A stretch of 15,500 nucleotides of DNA, from positions 1 through 15,500 of the forward strand of contig CAJTPO010000067.1 of assembly GCA_910578115.1 (NCBI GenBank). Reading direction: 5' to 3'. How positions within the stretch are numbered: the stretch's first letter is position 1; every line of letters starts with the position of its first letter. Origin of the DNA: an uncultured Lachnospiraceae bacterium. GTDB taxonomy: Bacteria; Bacillota; Clostridia; Lachnospirales; Lachnospiraceae. The position numbers and the translations under genes are program-made. Positions 6,145 to 14,379 of the stretch are shown here, piece after piece. The notes under the pieces are model-generated. The model had not been told where the DNA came from. It worked only from the letters and a program-made list of their open reading frames with translations, and searched no databases.

Positions 6145-9100
6145 ATGAAGTACAGGATCAACACAACGAACTACCAGGATTTTCACACATTTGAGATCAA
6201 CAAACTTCCGCCGAGAAGTTATTTTATCCCGTATCCGGACAGGGAACAGGCGGACAGGGTGAGCGGGGCCGGGAAGCGTTACGGCTCTCCGAAGGTCGTC
6301 TGCCTGAACGGCGAGTGGGACTTTAAGTTTTATCCGCGGCCGGGTGAGCTTCCGGAAGTGATCGACACGGATGATATGCAGTTTGACAGGCTGGATGTGC
6401 CTTCCTGCTGGCAGTTTCGCGGGTATGCGAAGCCTTTCTATGTGAATATGCGTTACCAGTTCCCATACCAGCCGCCGGAGATTCCGACCACGGAGAAGGT
6501 GGGGAAGAGCTTTTGCTGGATCGGTTCGGATCATGGGATCGGGCCGCGGTGGCAGGAGCCGGAGGAAGAGTATAATTATGTGGGTGTGTACCGCAGGTTT
6601 TTTGAGGTGGAGGACTGTACGAAAAACCATGTGCTGTCCTTCCTCGGGGTGGCAAGCTGTATCGACCTGTATGTGAACGGCAGCTTTGCGGGCTATTCGG
6701 AAGGTTCCCACAATACGGCGGAGTTCGATATTTCTTCTTATATCCATGCGGGGACCAATGAACTGGTGGCGGTGGTGCGCCGCTGGTGTAACGGCACTTA
6801 TCTGGAGTGTCAGGATATGTTCCGCAATAACGGCATCTTTCGGGATGTGCTGCTGCGGATCAGCGAGAAAGGGGACATCTGGGATATCGGTTTTAAGACA
6901 CGTAAGACAGCGCGGGGCTACCGGGCGGCGGCCAGTGCGAAGCTGTATGCGGACGGGGAAGTGACTTTTATTCTGGAAGGAAACGGTATTTCCGAACGCC
7001 GGACGGTGCAGTCGAAAAACAGGGTGGCCAAAGCGGTATTCGAGGATCTGCCGGCAGCGGAATGGAATGCGGAGTCGCCGGTGCTGTACGATCTGTACTA
7101 TGAAGTGCCCGGCAGCTGTGTGAAGATACGGGCGGGCTTTAAGGATGTGACGATCCGGGGCGCCGTTTTTTATCTGAATGACCGTAAAGTGAAGCTGCAC
7201 GGCGTCAATCACCACGATACGAGCTGTGACAACGGTTATACGCTGACGCCGGAAGAGATCGAGCGGGATATGAAGCTCTGTAAGGAATATAATATTGATA
7301 CGGTGCGCACTTCCCACTATCCGCCGGATCCGTATCTGCTGGAGCTGTGCGACGAACTGGGCATCTATGTGGTGGATGAGGCGGATCTGGAGACGCACGG
7401 TACCATGTCGCACAGGCTTCCGCCGGATTACAACCGCATCAGCAACGATCCGGCGTGGGCGAGGCATTACGTGGACCGGGCGAGACGGCTGTACCAGCGT
7501 GACAAGACTCATGTGTCCGTAATTCTGTGGAGCCTGGGGAATGAGGCGGGCGGTATTTATAATACGGACCGGATGTATGCCTATCTGAAAAAGCATACGG
7601 ACCTGCCGGTGCACTATGAGAGTGCAGTCCACACGAAGAAAAAGGCTTACGATGTGGGGAGCGAGATGTATCCGCCGATCAAAAGGGTGCATGCCATCGG
7701 TGAGAAGACTTACCGGGTACGGGAACTGTGCGACAGGCCCTATTTTCTCTGTGAATATGCGCACGCCATGGGGGTAGGACCGGGAAACGCGGAAGGGTAT
7801 TGGAAGGAAATCTATGCATACGACAATCTGATGGGCGGCTGTGTGTGGGAGATGGTTGATCATGCGGTACGTCACGCGGACGGCACTTATACCTATGGCG
7901 GTGACCACGGGGAGTGGGAGCATGACGGCAATTTCTGTGTGGACGGCATGTTTTATCCGGACCGTAGCCCGTCTACCGGGGCCAGGATCATGCGGTTTAT
8001 ATATCGTCCGATCAGGATGCGGCATCTGGGCGGAGACCGGTTCGAGATTTTTAATACGACGGCCTTTTCGGCGGGAAGCCGTTACCGGCTGGTGTGCAGA
8101 TGGAGCGACGGCAGCGAAATGACGCTGGCGCCGGAGGCCGGGCCGCTTTCGAGAGAGGAGATCGTGCTGGATACGAAACCGCATAGAGAGGCGGCAAGAG
8201 CAGCGGGGAAAGACCTGATGCTGACGATCGTGACCATAGATACGAAAGACGGCGCTGACAGGGAAGCGGCGAGAGAACAGATCGTTTTGGAGGAAAAGAT
8301 CGCTGCGGTGCCGGAGGATGCCGGATGCGTGGAACCTGCGTCGGCTCTGGCGACAGGTGGACAGACTGAGAACGGTGCGGACATGGCTGCGGATACTGCG
8401 CTGAAAACAGGAGGATTTGCCATAAACGGCGGCCGGCCGGTGATACAGCTGGCAGCTGGCTGTCTGGAAACCGCGGATCCCTATACGATCCTGTTCCGTG
8501 CTCCCACGGACAATGATTTTAACTTCTCTCTGCACAACTGTATGGAGGATTTTCTGGAGCAGCAGGAGGATGTGCTGTCCGTGGAACGGGAGGAAAACCG
8601 CATCACAGTCATTACAAGAATCCTTTGTAAAAAGCAGACATTTCTCTGTACGGACTGTTATGAAGGCAGTGCGGAGGGGCTTGTGGTCACAAGCAGGCTG
8701 CACTGTGAGAAGGGCAGGGGCAATCTGCCGCGGTTTGGCAAGGCGTTCCGGCTGGACAACAGCTTTGGGCAGGTGCGCTATCTGGCAAGAAACGGAGAAT
8801 CCTACGCCGATATGAAGGAGCAGGCGCAGATCGAGGAAGCGGCCTGCAGGGTGTCGGACATGACGGAGCCGAATATCCGGCCCCAGGAGAGCGGCAATCG
8901 CTGTGACTGCCGCTGGGCAGCGTTAAGCGACGGCAGGCAGACAGTGACTTTTACCGCGCTCGAGCAGCCTTTCGAGCTGGGGATCAAGCCCTACAGTGAC
9001 AGAGAGCTTCTTAAGATGAGACATCGGGAAGAGGAAACGGTGACCGGCACTTACGTGACGATCTCGGCCTTCCAGATGGGAATCGGCACCGGGATCTGCG

Positions 9101-9219
9101 GTCCGAAGACGGCGAAAGAGTACTGTTATCCGATGGAGCGGGATTATGTGCTGAAGTTCCTGATCCGGATAGAACAGGAAGAGCCGGGTCAGCGGGAGGC
9201 TTCCGGCACACGTCCATAG
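6145..9219 (+). CDS. LacZ-type GH2 beta-galactosidase
   Basis: A 1024-aa enzyme, the same length as E. coli LacZ, that should cleave terminal beta-galactosides in the cytoplasm. Domains: jelly roll (to about 240), Ig-like (about 245-335), TIM barrel (about 338-630), a second Ig-like domain (about 635-710), an Ala/Gly-rich linker (about 715-765) and the C-terminal small-chain domain beginning around the FRAPTDNDF motif. Key residues: metal-site Glu416 and His418 in DLETHG, acid/base Glu467 in WSLGNEAGG, nucleophile Glu537 in FLCEYAHAMG, and Asp224 in CQDMFRNNGIFRD. The active-site Trp that E. coli places at 999 appears replaced by Cys in MGIGTGICGP. About 25 extra residues sit between PYQPPEIP and YVGVYRR. 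The gene lies 80 nt behind the AAA-ATPase gene without an evident promoter of its own. Its last 31 nt overlap the 3' end of a minus-strand gene. Substrate preference for lactose itself is not certain. Confidence 0.92.
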   Translation: MKYRINTTNYQDFHTFEINKLPPRSYFIPYPDREQADRVSGAGKRYGSPKVVCLNGEWDFKFYPRPGELPEVIDTDDMQFDRLDVPSCWQFRGYAKPFYVNMRYQFPYQPPEIPTTEKVGKSFCWIGSDHGIGPRWQEPEEEYNYVGVYRRFFEVEDCTKNHVLSFLGVASCIDLYVNGSFAGYSEGSHNTAEFDISSYIHAGTNELVAVVRRWCNGTYLECQDMFRNNGIFRDVLLRISEKGDIWDIGFKTRKTARGYRAAASAKLYADGEVTFILEGNGISERRTVQSKNRVAKAVFEDLPAAEWNAESPVLYDLYYEVPGSCVKIRAGFKDVTIRGAVFYLNDRKVKLHGVNHHDTSCDNGYTLTPEEIERDMKLCKEYNIDTVRTSHYPPDPYLLELCDELGIYVVDEADLETHGTMSHRLPPDYNRISNDPAWARHYVDRARRLYQRDKTHVSVILWSLGNEAGGIYNTDRMYAYLKKHTDLPVHYESAVHTKKKAYDVGSEMYPPIKRVHAIGEKTYRVRELCDRPYFLCEYAHAMGVGPGNAEGYWKEIYAYDNLMGGCVWEMVDHAVRHADGTYTYGGDHGEWEHDGNFCVDGMFYPDRSPSTGARIMRFIYRPIRMRHLGGDRFEIFNTTAFSAGSRYRLVCRWSDGSEMTLAPEAGPLSREEIVLDTKPHREAARAAGKDLMLTIVTIDTKDGADREAAREQIVLEEKIAAVPEDAGCVEPASALATGGQTENGADMAADTALKTGGFAINGGRPVIQLAAGCLETADPYTILFRAPTDNDFNFSLHNCMEDFLEQQEDVLSVEREENRITVITRILCKKQTFLCTDCYEGSAEGLVVTSRLHCEKGRGNLPRFGKAFRLDNSFGQVRYLARNGESYADMKEQAQIEEAACRVSDMTEPNIRPQESGNRCDCRWAALSDGRQTVTFTALEQPFELGIKPYSDRELLKMRHREEETVTGTYVTISAFQMGIGTGICGPKTAKEYCYPMERDYVLKFLIRIEQEEPGQREASGTRP

Positions 9220-10430
9220 CGGGCCGTTTCGTATCTGGCGTGGAGTGCCATGCCTTCTTCGGTCTGCGCTATGCCGGCTTCCTGCTCAATTTCGGCAGGG
9301 GATTCGTGATCGGCGGGTTGGTCCTTACGGTGGCGGCGGATTACCCGGCGGTACTCTCTGCGGATGCGCTCCCGCTCGGACAGCCTGTGGCGGCGGGCGG
9401 GTGCCGTAATTTTCACTTCATCCTCCGTATCGTGCAGTTCTTCGACAATATCCCCGTTTTCGTCATTTGTGATGCGGAAATCCTGAAAAACGGCGAGCAC
9501 CTTTTTGACCAGCGCCAGGGCCAGCAGCACAAAGATCAGAGTCGTAAGGCCGTAGAATATATAGTCCAGCCACCAGGGAGCAGGTTTGATGTCTTCCGGA
9601 TCTCCTATAAGAGCGGCCATGGGATTTTCGCCCATGTTCTCTGTGAGAGAGGGCAGTGCGGTTTCGGTAAAGTCCATTTCGATATTGGTTTTCAGATCCC
9701 GAAGATCGCGGTAGTGCCGCAGCGAAACGGTAAACAGGGAAGACAGCGCCAGCACCATGAGCAGCGCCAGATAGATCGCCAGCATACCGCTCCCGATTCC
9801 ATAGATGCGCCGGGAAGGCAGGTTGCAGGTTCTTCTGTTCAGGGCAAGGTAGCGTTCGGTCTCACATACATAGTGATATAAAAATGCAGTCACGGCGTAT
9901 AAAATGGCGCTGAACAGGGCGTCATTGCACACGGAAGGGCCGTTAAAATTGGCTCCCAGAAGATAAACGCCGCCGAAATAGAAAAGCACCGGAAAGGCAG
10001 GTTCCTTTAATATATCATTGTAAGGACGAAAGGACGGATCGGCTTCGAAAGCGGCCTCCCGGTCCTTTTTTTTCTGCAGGCGCGCAATCATCCGGTTGAC
10101 GATCACAAACAGGGTCTCGCCAAGAAGCAGCAGTAAGTAGCCCAACATCAGAAAACTGTCGTGCAGGGAACCGGCCAGTACCCAGCCTGCGGCTCCCGTG
10201 GCGGCGAAGGTCAGCACAGAAAGAAGCAGGTAGGAGAAGAGCGTTCTGCATTTCTCGGCGGCAAAGTCGGTAACCACGACAGGAAACACGATCACAAGGC
10301 ATTTCAGATACAGATACGGGCCGACCAGGGTCTGGTCTCTCACGCACAGGACATAGAGCAACGGTATGATAACGGACAGGATGAGCGTGGTGTGGATCCA
10401 TCCTGCAGTTGTTTTGATCAGTTTTCTCAA
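9189..10430 (-). CDS. Polytopic membrane protein with C-terminal DUF4129 domain
   Basis: A 413-aa integral membrane protein. About eight hydrophobic segments are visible (roughly 13-30, 38-55, 64-85, 92-112, 146-162, 169-188, 212-234 and 288-310), followed by a charged cytoplasmic tail. The tail matches the DUF4129 pattern: ERIRREYRRVIRRHRK at about 354-369, a SPAE motif near 377-380, and ARYETARYG at 398-406. DUF4129 proteins usually accompany MoxR and DUF58 proteins, as here. The start is TTG at 10430, the only standard start codon after the in-frame stop, with AAAGGGGA about 9 nt upstream. It is third in the MoxR-DUF58 operon, 61 nt after the DUF58 gene. The transglutaminase-like domain often found in this position is absent. 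The function of the family is not known. Its 3' end overlaps the lacZ-like gene tail to tail. Confidence 0.82.
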   Translation of the reverse strand: MRKLIKTTAGWIHTTLILSVIIPLLYVLCVRDQTLVGPYLYLKCLVIVFPVVVTDFAAEKCRTLFSYLLLSVLTFAATGAAGWVLAGSLHDSFLMLGYLLLLLGETLFVIVNRMIARLQKKKDREAAFEADPSFRPYNDILKEPAFPVLFYFGGVYLLGANFNGPSVCNDALFSAILYAVTAFLYHYVCETERYLALNRRTCNLPSRRIYGIGSGMLAIYLALLMVLALSSLFTVSLRHYRDLRDLKTNIEMDFTETALPSLTENMGENPMAALIGDPEDIKPAPWWLDYIFYGLTTLIFVLLALALVKKVLAVFQDFRITNDENGDIVEELHDTEDEVKITAPARRHRLSERERIRREYRRVIRRHRKDQPADHESPAEIEQEAGIAQTEEGMALHARYETARYGRVPEASR

Positions 10431-10491
10431 AGCGGCTGTCCCCTTTCTGATAAAATAAATGATTCACGGCGGCCGGAAACTGCTGCCGGGA

Positions 10492-11616
10492 TCAGAAATC
10501 GTTCACTTCTCTGCTGATCAGACGGATATTGTCTATCGTCTGCAGGCAGCAGGGTTCATTACGCGGGCACGGAACCACCCACACGGCCTGTTCCCTGCCG
10601 GTAAAGGCTTCGATAGCGGTCTGATTTTGCACAGCATTTTTGGAGATGAAGATCATGACTGCATCCTCCATCTGATCCGCCGCCCGGTCTGCAAAGCTGT
10701 CAAGCATGGAGGGCAGGGGAAGCACGCCTGCGTCGGACTGGTGAGTCGCCAGCAGCCGTTCGATGTCGGTGAGCTGCTTTTTGCCGCTGGTGGGAGGCAG
10801 GCAGGTGTACGCAGAATCGGAATCCGCCGCGATATTGGTACACAATCCGACTTCCATGCCGCGGGCGATCATTTTCTGCGCCAGAGTGGCGGTCACGGAG
10901 ACGGTGTCTTCGATCAGATATTCGTATTTCAGGATGCCGCTGTCTTCCACGTCCAGAAAGAGCAGCACCTTTTCCATATGAGTGGATTCGAAGGTGTTGA
11001 CCATCAACTCGCCTGTTCTCGCGCTGGCTTTCCAGTTGATCGTCTTCATGGGATCGGTGACGGTATATTCGCGGATCGAGGCATAGGCAAAAGGATCCTC
11101 GAAGAGACGCTTCGCGCACTGCACGCTGCCCATAAGCCGTTCGCAGGTGACAAGGATATCCGAGACGTTGGTCCGTGCGGCATAGACATAAAGCTGTGTG
11201 TCCGCCGGCGCCTCTATGGAGAAACGTTTCCTGTGCAGCATGGAAAAAGCCGTCAGGTAAGATTTGTCGATGCGGTAACAGCCGCGTTTCGTACAGTTGA
11301 GCGTTAGTTTCCTGGTGATACGCTGATAGCCAAGCAGGGCAAAGATATCCCTTTTGTAAGTAAAATCGCTGACGCTGGTGTTCTCACAGTCGTGGAAGGC
11401 AAGCCTTTTATCCATATGAAAAGCAACTTCCAGCACGGGCAGCACCAGTTTCTTGCGGTTTTCGATCTGCTCGGTCATTTCCGCCTGTTCGCCCGCATAG
11501 ACGAAATCCTGCAGGAAGCGCAGCGTGACCAGCAGGCCGGTGTTCCAGTGCTTTTCATAATACCGATTCCAGAGAAACGTCAAAAGCAGCAGACTTAAGA
11601 AAAATAAACTGATCAT
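10492..11616 (-). CDS. DUF58 domain-containing protein
   Basis: A 374-aa membrane-anchored protein. One N-terminal hydrophobic helix (about residues 2-16) precedes a beta-rich region. The DUF58 signature ASIREYTVTDPMKTINWKAS lies at about residues 188-207, followed by the family's ARTGELMVNTFE. The remainder is the vWA-like part of the family, beginning with VLLFLDVED. DUF58 proteins are encoded beside MoxR ATPases and are thought to be their partners or clients. Start choice: ATG 11616 forms an ATGA overlap with the MoxR stop codon (TGA 11615-11613), which implies translational coupling. A TTG four codons upstream is open but has no better ribosome binding site. The product is second in the three-gene operon. 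No enzymatic residues can be named for this family. Confidence 0.88.
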   Translation of the reverse strand: MISLFFLSLLLLTFLWNRYYEKHWNTGLLVTLRFLQDFVYAGEQAEMTEQIENRKKLVLPVLEVAFHMDKRLAFHDCENTSVSDFTYKRDIFALLGYQRITRKLTLNCTKRGCYRIDKSYLTAFSMLHRKRFSIEAPADTQLYVYAARTNVSDILVTCERLMGSVQCAKRLFEDPFAYASIREYTVTDPMKTINWKASARTGELMVNTFESTHMEKVLLFLDVEDSGILKYEYLIEDTVSVTATLAQKMIARGMEVGLCTNIAADSDSAYTCLPPTSGKKQLTDIERLLATHQSDAGVLPLPSMLDSFADRAADQMEDAVMIFISKNAVQNQTAIEAFTGREQAVWVVPCPRNEPCCLQTIDNIRLISREVNDF

Positions 11617-12575
11617 GGCCGCGTCCAATCTTCCGTAGGCAGGGAAATGCTGTTCAACAGTCCACGGATGGCTGATTCTTTCTGCTGCGTGTAAGCGGCT
11701 TCCGAGATCATCCTGTGCGCCAGCACCGGAATGGCCACTGCCTTGATATCCTCGGGTGCGACAAAATCTCTGCCCTGCACCATGGCATAACCCTGAGAGG
11801 CGCGGAGCAGCGCCAGCGTTCCACGGGGGCTGACTCCTTCCGCGATGCTGTGGGCGTTGGTATCACCGGATCCGGCATCGTATTTGCGGGTTCCCTGGAC
11901 AAGATTAACGATATAATTTCTCAGATCTTCATGTACATAGATGTTACGGCATTCTTTTTGCAGGGCCGCTACCTCCGGGAGGGTACAGACCGGCCCGATG
12001 GTCTCTAACGGCTGATCGTTGATATACCGGTCGATCATCTGCCGTTCCTGTGTCTCGCTCAGGCTGCCCATGCTGATCCGCATCAGGAAACGGTCCATCT
12101 GTGCTTCGGGAAGGGGATAACAGCCCAGTGTTTCCACCGGGTTCTGCGTGGCGATCACGAAGAAGGGAACGCCCAGAGAGCGGGTCACACCGTCCACGGT
12201 CACCTGCCCTTCGCCCATGCATTCCAGAAGGCTTGACTGGGTTCTGGGTGTGGCGCGGTTGATCTCGTCCGCCAGCAGCAGATTCGTGAACACGGGGCCT
12301 TCCTTAAAGACGAAAGCGCCTTTTTCCTGATTGAAATAAGAAAGGCCGGTCACATCGCTGGGCAGCAGGTCCGGTGTGAACTGAATCCGTCCGAAGGAGA
12401 ACTCCATGGAGCGGGCCAGTGATTTGGCCAGCACTGTCTTGCCGGTCCCGGGCACGTCCTCCAGCAGAACATGCCCTCCCGCCGCCAGTGCGGAAAGAAG
12501 CAGTTCGGTGACGTGTTCTTTGCCGATGATAACTTTGGATACATTGTCTTTGATGCGGGTCAATAAGTCGTTCAT
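11613..12575 (-). CDS. MoxR-family AAA+ ATPase
   Basis: A 320-aa AAA+ ATPase of the usual MoxR length, probably a chaperone that helps assemble or activate its DUF58/vWA partner at the membrane. Walker A is EDVPGTGKT with Lys46, Walker B is LLLADEINRA with Asp103-Glu104, and sensor 1 is FFVIATQNP with Asn145. The family-typical TPDLLPSDVTG (68-78) and PLPEAQMDRF motifs are present. The C-terminal lid region contains SPRGTLALLRASQGYA and PEDIKAVAIPVLAHR. The frame extends upstream to 12806, but that part would run through the divergent regulator gene and has no homology; the ATG at 12575 is the start expected for the family. AAAGGA lies about 12 nt before it, a long spacing. It is first in the operon and translationally coupled to the DUF58 gene. 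Confidence 0.93.
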   Translation of the reverse strand: MNDLLTRIKDNVSKVIIGKEHVTELLLSALAAGGHVLLEDVPGTGKTVLAKSLARSMEFSFGRIQFTPDLLPSDVTGLSYFNQEKGAFVFKEGPVFTNLLLADEINRATPRTQSSLLECMGEGQVTVDGVTRSLGVPFFVIATQNPVETLGCYPLPEAQMDRFLMRISMGSLSETQERQMIDRYINDQPLETIGPVCTLPEVAALQKECRNIYVHEDLRNYIVNLVQGTRKYDAGSGDTNAHSIAEGVSPRGTLALLRASQGYAMVQGRDFVAPEDIKAVAIPVLAHRMISEAAYTQQKESAIRGLLNSISLPTEDWTRP

Positions 12576-12692
12576 ATGGGTGAGATGTCCTTTCTTATAT
12601 AATTTGTCATGATAATGTGCTATATTTGTTATGGAACACAGATGAGAAGACAGTGGTCTGCCGGCAGTTACCAAACAGCGCCACCGCTTATC

Positions 12693-12701
12693 AGTATAGC
12701 A
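12693..12701 (-). promoter_or_regulatory. Extended -10 promoter of the MoxR operon
   Basis: The minus strand reads TGCTATACT, an extended -10 element, with no recognisable -35 box 17 bp upstream. The transcript would start near 12686 with a leader of about 110 nt. The ten bases TGCTATACTG and a following ATAAG are shared with the promoter ahead of the AAA-ATPase gene. Confidence 0.5.
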
Positions 12702-12742
12702 TAAAACAAATGAAAAATGGCGAATGGATTTGAAAAAAATAA

Positions 12743-12748
12743 AGGGAG
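12743..12748 (+). promoter_or_regulatory. Ribosome binding site that fixes the response-regulator start
   Basis: AGGGAG lies 8 nt before ATG 12757, which begins MRNRILLVEDD, the normal N-terminus of a receiver domain. An in-frame ATG at 12724 would add 11 residues and has no ribosome binding site. Confidence 0.8.
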
Positions 12749-12756
12749 CGATCACA

Positions 12757-13449
12757 ATGCGAAACAGGATCCTGTTGGTTGAAGATGATGAAGAGATCAG
12801 GAGCATGATACAAGACTATTTATCGGGCGAATTTGAAGTGTGTTTTTTCAGCGACGGAAAAACCGCCATGCGAAAGCTCGCAAATCTTGACGAATATTCC
12901 CTTGCCCTGATTGACCTTATGCTGCCGGACATTAGCGGCATGGAGGTTATTAAGGCGATCAGACAGGTCAGCACCATTCCGGTAATCATCATTACAGCGA
13001 AAGATAATGATACGGATAAATCGCTGGGGCTGAATTTAGGGGCGGATGATTATGTAGTGAAGCCCTTTTCCCTGATTGAACTTACCGCAAGAATTAAGGC
13101 AAATATCCGGCGTGCCGGTACTTATCAGGCCATTTCGGACAATACGGTTGTAAAGTTCGGGGATTTGAAGATAGACCGTGCCGGCCATTCTGTCAGCCGG
13201 CAGGGCGCTGTTATGGATTTAACACCGATCGAATTTGATATTCTGTATCTGCTGGCGACCCATCCGGGGCAGGCCTTTTCAAAGGAACGTCTCTATGAAC
13301 TGATCTGGAAGGAGCCGTATTTCGGCAATGAGAATGTACTGAATACGCATATCAACCGCCTGCGTCAGAAACTGAAAAAAGATCAGGCAGATACAACGAC
13401 GTATATTAAAACCTTATGGGGAATCGGTTATAAGATGGAGGAGAGATAA
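12757..13449 (+). CDS. OmpR/PhoB-family response regulator
   Basis: A 230-aa two-component response regulator. The receiver domain (about 1-115) shows the acidic pair Asp10-Asp11 in LLVEDDEE, the phosphoacceptor Asp53 in ALIDLMLPD, the switch Thr80 in IIITAKD and Lys102 in YVVKPFS. The winged-helix DNA-binding domain (about 130-228) has LTPIEFDILYLLATHPG, the recognition-helix region NVLNTHINRLRQKL and the ending TLWGIGYKM. All key residues are intact. The histidine kinase start codon follows its stop codon directly, so the two are co-transcribed and probably coupled. With the BcrA-like ABC ATPase downstream, the likely job is to induce a transporter in response to a cell-envelope peptide or antibiotic. 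That role is inferred from context, and the ligand is unknown. Confidence 0.93.
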   Translation: MRNRILLVEDDEEIRSMIQDYLSGEFEVCFFSDGKTAMRKLANLDEYSLALIDLMLPDISGMEVIKAIRQVSTIPVIIITAKDNDTDKSLGLNLGADDYVVKPFSLIELTARIKANIRRAGTYQAISDNTVVKFGDLKIDRAGHSVSRQGAVMDLTPIEFDILYLLATHPGQAFSKERLYELIWKEPYFGNENVLNTHINRLRQKLKKDQADTTTYIKTLWGIGYKMEER

Positions 13450-14379
13450 ATGTGGATTCTGTTTGCTGCGCTTTTGGCCGTGTTGCTGCTGATTCTGATC
13501 CGGCAGCGCATCCTGTACAGGAAGCTGCAAAAAGAAATCGAGTATATCAGCAACCGCCTCACAACACTTTCTATCGCTTCCGAAAACGGTTTCGTCCTGC
13601 TTCCCGCTGCGCACATCTGCGTCAGGAAATTAGGGGCGGCTGTTAACACGCTGCTGCGGGATTTTTATGCAAAAAAGTCGGAATTCGGGCAGGAGCAGAG
13701 AGCAATGGCACAGGTTCTGACGAATATTTCACATGATATCCGCACCCCGCTTACGGTATTAAAAGGAAACAGCGAAATGCTGGCGGCCAGGACAGCGGAT
13801 TTGCCCGGTGCAGGAAATATTCATGAGATGGCTGTTAAAATCGACCGCAAAGCGGACGCCTTGATAACGACGATAAGCGATTATTTCACAATGTCCAGGA
13901 TCACTTCCGGCGATCTTCCCCTGAAATTGCAGAAGGAGGATATTTCGCAGCTGTGCCATGATACCATTTTGGATTACTATGATCTGCTTGATCAAAAGCA
14001 GTTTACAGTGGAGATTCAGGTGCCGTCTGTACCGATCTGCGCAGATACGGACAGGGACCTGCTGCAGCGCATTTTGAAGAATCTGATCGACAATGCGATC
14101 AGGCATGGCGGTGACGGAAAATATATTGCCCTGCGTCTTACGACAACAAAAGACAAAAGCGTTATTGAAATAGAAGATCACGGCAAAGGAATGACGCCGC
14201 AGCAGCAGAAACGGATTTTTGCAAGAGATTATACGACGGCCCCCGGATCAACAGGCAGCGGCCTGGGACTTGCGATCGCCAAAAGCCTTTGCGAAATGAC
14301 AGGGGCAGAGTTGGAGGTTCACAGCATACAGAATCAAAAAACGATTTTCTCCATTATTATGAAAAGTTGTAAAAGTTAG
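13450..14379 (+). CDS. Small sensor histidine kinase with a single N-terminal membrane helix
   Basis: A 309-aa kinase partnered with the preceding response regulator. One hydrophobic helix (residues 2-18) is followed by a cytoplasmic linker (about 20-80), with no room for an extracellular sensor. The HisKA domain has the H-box NISHDIRTPLT with His95. The HATPase domain shows the N-box LKNLIDNAIRH (Asn211, Asn215), the G1 box IEDHGKGM (Asp243) and the G2 box GSGLGLAIAK (270-279). The ATG directly abuts the regulator's TAA, and GGAGG inside the end of the regulator gene (13437-13441) lies 8 nt upstream. Kinases of this compact form commonly pair with bacitracin- or lantibiotic-type ABC transporters and may sense through the transporter. 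That mechanism is inference here. Confidence 0.92.
   Translation: MWILFAALLAVLLLILIRQRILYRKLQKEIEYISNRLTTLSIASENGFVLLPAAHICVRKLGAAVNTLLRDFYAKKSEFGQEQRAMAQVLTNISHDIRTPLTVLKGNSEMLAARTADLPGAGNIHEMAVKIDRKADALITTISDYFTMSRITSGDLPLKLQKEDISQLCHDTILDYYDLLDQKQFTVEIQVPSVPICADTDRDLLQRILKNLIDNAIRHGGDGKYIALRLTTTKDKSVIEIEDHGKGMTPQQQKRIFARDYTTAPGSTGSGLGLAIAKSLCEMTGAELEVHSIQNQKTIFSIIMKSCKS

Larger units (their letters stand above)
12576..12756. promoter_or_regulatory. Divergent control region between the MoxR operon and the two-component genes
   Basis: This 181-bp spacer carries an extended -10 promoter for the MoxR operon (12693-12701, minus). CTGCCGGCAG, a perfect 10-bp palindrome, occurs at 12658-12667, about 20-25 bp downstream of the predicted MoxR transcription start. 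I found no convincing -35/-10 pair for the response-regulator gene on the plus strand. The sequence is A+T-rich on both sides of the palindrome. Confidence 0.45.

Noticed and set aside
6130..8703. An 857-codon open frame on the minus strand opposite the lacZ-like gene
   Set aside because: It lies wholly antisense to a gene with clear GH2 motifs, its translation shows no domain and is full of His/Arg/Pro as expected for the reverse of G+C-rich coding sequence, and there is no ribosome binding site signal.
10459..11307. A 282-codon plus-strand frame over the DUF58 gene
   Set aside because: Antisense shadow of a gene with the DUF58 signature; no ribosome binding site or domain.
11617..11628. 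TTG start for the DUF58 gene at 11628
   Set aside because: ATG 11616 forms a classic ATGA overlap with the MoxR stop and begins the hydrophobic anchor; TTG offers no better ribosome binding site.
12576..12806. N-terminal extension of the MoxR protein up to 12806
   Set aside because: It would overlap the divergent response-regulator gene and its control region, has no homology and makes the protein longer than the family; ATG 12575 gives the standard length.
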